From assembly GCA_039589195.1 (NCBI GenBank), contig JBDHHV010000017.1, positions 13,926-77,925 of the forward strand: 64,000 nt of DNA, given 5' to 3'. Numbering within the stretch: position 1 is the stretch's first letter; each line of letters begins with the position of its first letter. Of the stretch, positions 61,731 through 64,000 are shown piece by piece. This DNA is from JBDHAC01 sp039589195. Lineage in GTDB: Bacteria > Gemmatimonadota > Gemmatimonadetes > Palauibacterales > Palauibacteraceae. The position numbers and the translations under genes are program-made. Under the pieces are notes generated by a model. The model had not been told where the DNA came from. It worked only from the letters and a program-made list of their open reading frames with translations, and made no database searches.

Positions 61731-64000
61731 CTAGCGCTCTCTTGCCGTAGCCACACCTGCGCTCTCCTCCGGGCCGCTCACGAGCGCGTTGAAGACCAGC
61801 TTGAACGTCCCGTGCGTCTGCGCGCGGTGCTGGGCGCGGAAGCCGATGAGCAGGACGGTGCCCTCACCGTGATCCACGGAGACCATCGTCGCCTTGTTGG
61901 CGACGTGATCTTCGCCCAGCAGCCAGCCGCTCTGGAGGATATCGCGATCCCCGAATTCGACGATGCGCCGGACGGTGTGGTTACGAGATCCCGCTACGAC
62001 CTCGTACACCTGGTTGTTCGCCAGGAACGTCGCGAGGGCCTCTTCCGGCATCCCGTACGCGTAGGGGCTGGAGGTGTCGACCCGTGCGTGCAGTGTCGAC
62101 CCTGGAGACCAGAACTCCCGCGAGGACAGGTCGGCGAGGGCGTTGCGTACGGGCAGCTCGAACTCCTCGATCGCCAGGTCGCCGGCTTCGGCGAAGGTGA
62201 CGAGCGTGCCGCCGCCATCGACAAACGCCTCCAACGCGTCCACGCCGGCCTCTCCGAAGCCGCTCCGGTACTCGGGCGGGTACGCCGACGGATCCGCGCC
62301 CCGGAATTGACCGCCGCCCGGGTCCGTCTCGCCCGTCATGCGCGAGGCGCGGTCCGCCGGGAGGATGATGACGTCGTAGTCGCGGCCCAGGTTGCCTGCC
62401 AGGATCTCCGCGTCCATCAGCGACGTGTATGGGAACTCGAAGTCTTCGAGCAGCCAGCGGGTCCACCCCTCGTCCATGTTCCCGCCCAGGTAGCGCTGGT
62501 ACATGCCGATCCTCAGCCGGCGAACGGGACGCGCCGGCGGGTCGGAGTCGAGCGCGGTGAAGCTCACCCCGGTCTCACCCGCTACACGGGCGAGCGTGGA
62601 CTCCGACGCCCCGGACCGGATGATGAAGTCGCCGGCCCGGACATCTCCCGCGGCTCGATCGGCGCGCCAGACCTGGATCCCGTCGTTCCACAGGAGGTTC
62701 ACCGCCCGGAAGGCGGCGTTCAGCCGACCGTCGACCCGATACCCGAGCTCACCTCGCTCGACACCACCGGTGGGCGCGAGCATATCGCTCACGACGGACG
62801 TGGCCACCGAGACGGGCGTCTCGACCGCGTCCACCCGCACTCCCATGAACTCGGCCATGTTGTCGGTGGACATGTCGTACGGCCTGATCGGGTCGCCGTC
62901 ACGGTTGCGCGTGTACGAGTTGTCCGGATAGAACGTCCGGCCCAGCAGCCACCGGATGACCCCGCGCTTCGGTTGCGCCATCGTGACGACGTATGTACCG
63001 GCGCCGTACACGCGGCCTTCGTGAGTGAAATCACCCTCGGCGCGTCGCACCTCGATTCCCTGCAGAAGGAGCTTGTTCACCATGTGCTGCATGGTGAGCG
63101 GGTCGTGCTGGTCGGCCGGGATCACGAACGCCGCGACCGGGCCCTGAGTGCCGCGCTCCGTCTGCCGCACCGCTTTCAGGTACGCGTTTCGGAGCACGGT
63201 CTCGCGGTTGCGGGCGGCGATGTCGAGCGTCGCCAGGTACGCGACCTTCTGGCGCTCGACCATGTCCCGGACGCGCCACCAGCCACCCGTCCAGGGGTTC
63301 GGGAAGGTCGTCTGCTCCTCGTACTCCGGAAGTTGTCGCGAACCGCGCAACTGCTCGGGGTGCACATACAACGGAGTCGCCAGCCGCGCGCTGGCCGACT
63401 CGGTCAGCATCCCGGCAATGTTGTGGAACGGCGTGATCCAGTGGAAGCCGAAGTGTCCCCACCCGGAGTAGATCGCCGCGTTTACCGCCCCCTCCAGGTT
63501 CGCCTCTTCCATCTTGTACGCCATGTGGGCCCCATACCACGACATCTCGCGCCACACGATCGGATCACCTTCGGGGCGGACGGGCTCGGCGTACGGAGGC
63601 AGATAGATCCGCGCCGTGTAGCCCCCCATCTGGTGGTGGTCCACGTAGGCCTGGGGAATCCAGTCGCGGAACAGGATCTGACCACCGTAGCGTGATTCGA
63701 CCGTGTTCTGCATGAAGGCGTCACGGTTGTTGTCATGGCCGATGTAGTGGTGGTACAGCGACGGCAGGCCGACGCCCTCGTACTCGGTTCCCACGGTCTC
63801 GTTGTACCAATCGGTGACCATGATCTCCCCATCCGGATTGAGGCATGGGATCATGATCCCGATCGTGTTCTCCATGATGCCCGTCATCTCGGCGTCGGTC
63901 CGCGTCACCATGTCGTACGCGAGCTCCGCAGCGGTTTGACTCGAGGCCACCTCCGTCGAGTGGAGACACATGGACTGGACGATCACCGCCCTCCCGTTGG
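61731..64000 (-). CDS. M14 zinc carboxypeptidase-like protein, N-terminus cut by window edge
   Basis: About 755 residues are visible and the frame is open to base 64000, so the start lies outside. Zinc-site residues: His and Glu of CLHSTEVASSQTAAELAYDM and the later His in AYVDHHQMGGYTARIYLPPY; the substrate-binding NNRDAF (Arg) is also present. The C-terminal half (~400-755) includes a glutamine-amidotransferase-like segment (DYDVIILPAD, FVDGGGTLVTFAEAGDLAIEEF, VDHGEGTVLLIGF). It should be an exported peptidase removing C-terminal or cell-wall residues. Clearly related to the protein at 28318, which lacks the zinc His. It ends directly before the permease remnant. Confidence 0.87.
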   Translation of the reverse strand, partial: NGRAVIVQSMCLHSTEVASSQTAAELAYDMVTRTDAEMTGIMENTIGIMIPCLNPDGEIMVTDWYNETVGTEYEGVGLPSLYHHYIGHDNNRDAFMQNTVESRYGGQILFRDWIPQAYVDHHQMGGYTARIYLPPYAEPVRPEGDPIVWREMSWYGAHMAYKMEEANLEGAVNAAIYSGWGHFGFHWITPFHNIAGMLTESASARLATPLYVHPEQLRGSRQLPEYEEQTTFPNPWTGGWWRVRDMVERQKVAYLATLDIAARNRETVLRNAYLKAVRQTERGTQGPVAAFVIPADQHDPLTMQHMVNKLLLQGIEVRRAEGDFTHEGRVYGAGTYVVTMAQPKRGVIRWLLGRTFYPDNSYTRNRDGDPIRPYDMSTDNMAEFMGVRVDAVETPVSVATSVVSDMLAPTGGVERGELGYRVDGRLNAAFRAVNLLWNDGIQVWRADRAAGDVRAGDFIIRSGASESTLARVAGETGVSFTALDSDPPARPVRRLRIGMYQRYLGGNMDEGWTRWLLEDFEFPYTSLMDAEILAGNLGRDYDVIILPADRASRMTGETDPGGGQFRGADPSAYPPEYRSGFGEAGVDALEAFVDGGGTLVTFAEAGDLAIEEFELPVRNALADLSSREFWSPGSTLHARVDTSSPYAYGMPEEALATFLANNQVYEVVAGSRNHTVRRIVEFGDRDILQSGWLLGEDHVANKATMVSVDHGEGTVLLIGFRAQHRAQTHGTFKLVFNALVSGPEESAGVATARER

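Noticed and set aside
61359..63695. 778-residue plus-strand frame opposite the M14 gene
   Set aside because: Antisense shadow of a peptidase gene with intact zinc-site motifs.
1..64000. Mobile element, phage, CRISPR or tRNA/rRNA signals
   Set aside because: No transposase or integrase motifs, no regularly spaced repeats, and no cloverleaf or rRNA signature were found in the intergenic stretches, nearly all of which are under 300 bases.

Overview
The window is a GC-rich stretch (roughly two thirds G+C) from a Gram-negative, probably aerobic bacterium that secretes many proteins. I place it in Gemmatimonadota, with Acidobacteriota as the main alternative. The reasons are two DUF5916 outer-membrane proteins, three large duplicated FtsX/MacB-type permeases of the ADOP class (two paired with PadR regulators), many Sec lipoproteins, secreted S9 and M14 peptidases, and a sphingolipid-desaturase-type enzyme. 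No rRNA, tRNA, CRISPR array, insertion sequence or phage gene was seen. Taxonomy is inference from gene content only.

Layout. 1-11.5 kb: the 3' part of a DUF5916 protein, a frameshifted small membrane gene, a coupled pair of secreted carbohydrate-active proteins (DUF4091/GH123-like plus a CBM-like protein), a TPR lipoprotein, a fatty-acid/sphingolipid desaturase, a small helical protein and a frameshifted beta-propeller gene. 11.7-16.4 kb: a secreted S9 peptidase, a helical protein fused to a dodecin-like domain, and an arsR-acr3 arsenic operon. 16.4-21.9 kb, minus strand: a five-gene operon for a Tat-exported molybdenum hydroxylase resembling periplasmic aldehyde oxidoreductase, with its own cytochrome b and a small coupled protein. 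22-28 kb: an acetyltransferase, an ECF sigma factor, a PepSY membrane protein, a fumarylacetoacetase-like protein overlapping a DEAD-box helicase, an ArsR-SRPBCC pair behind a palindromic operator, and a cold-shock gene whose ribosome binding site can pair with its own leader.

28-44 kb: an unusual M14 peptidase homologue, a SnoaL-like lipoprotein, a second DUF5916 protein, a small acetyltransferase, an ADOP permease, a TonB-dependent receptor, a large lipoprotein of unknown function and a TolB/FlgO-TPR membrane protein. 44-56 kb: an FKBP lipoprotein, PadR-ADOP pair one, an NHL-TPR secreted protein behind an AT-rich inverted repeat, a cytochrome c coupled to a broken PQQ dehydrogenase, a class II aldolase, and PadR-ADOP pair two. 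56-64 kb: a small redox cluster (secreted protein, cupredoxin lipoprotein, four-helix membrane protein, NDH-2, and an outer-membrane barrel fused to a cupredoxin), a secreted DinB protein, the C-terminal stub of a permease, and an M14 peptidase that runs off the right end.

Three themes recur. First, respiratory-chain inputs: molybdenum hydroxylase plus cytochrome b, cytochrome c plus PQQ enzyme, NDH-2 plus cupredoxins. Second, extracytoplasmic breakdown of peptides and glycans. Third, short self-contained regulatory circuits (ArsR, PadR, a cold-shock leader) whose operators stand out as AT-rich or palindromic islands. Three genes carry frameshifts. These could be real decay or residual assembly errors, and the raw reads would settle which.
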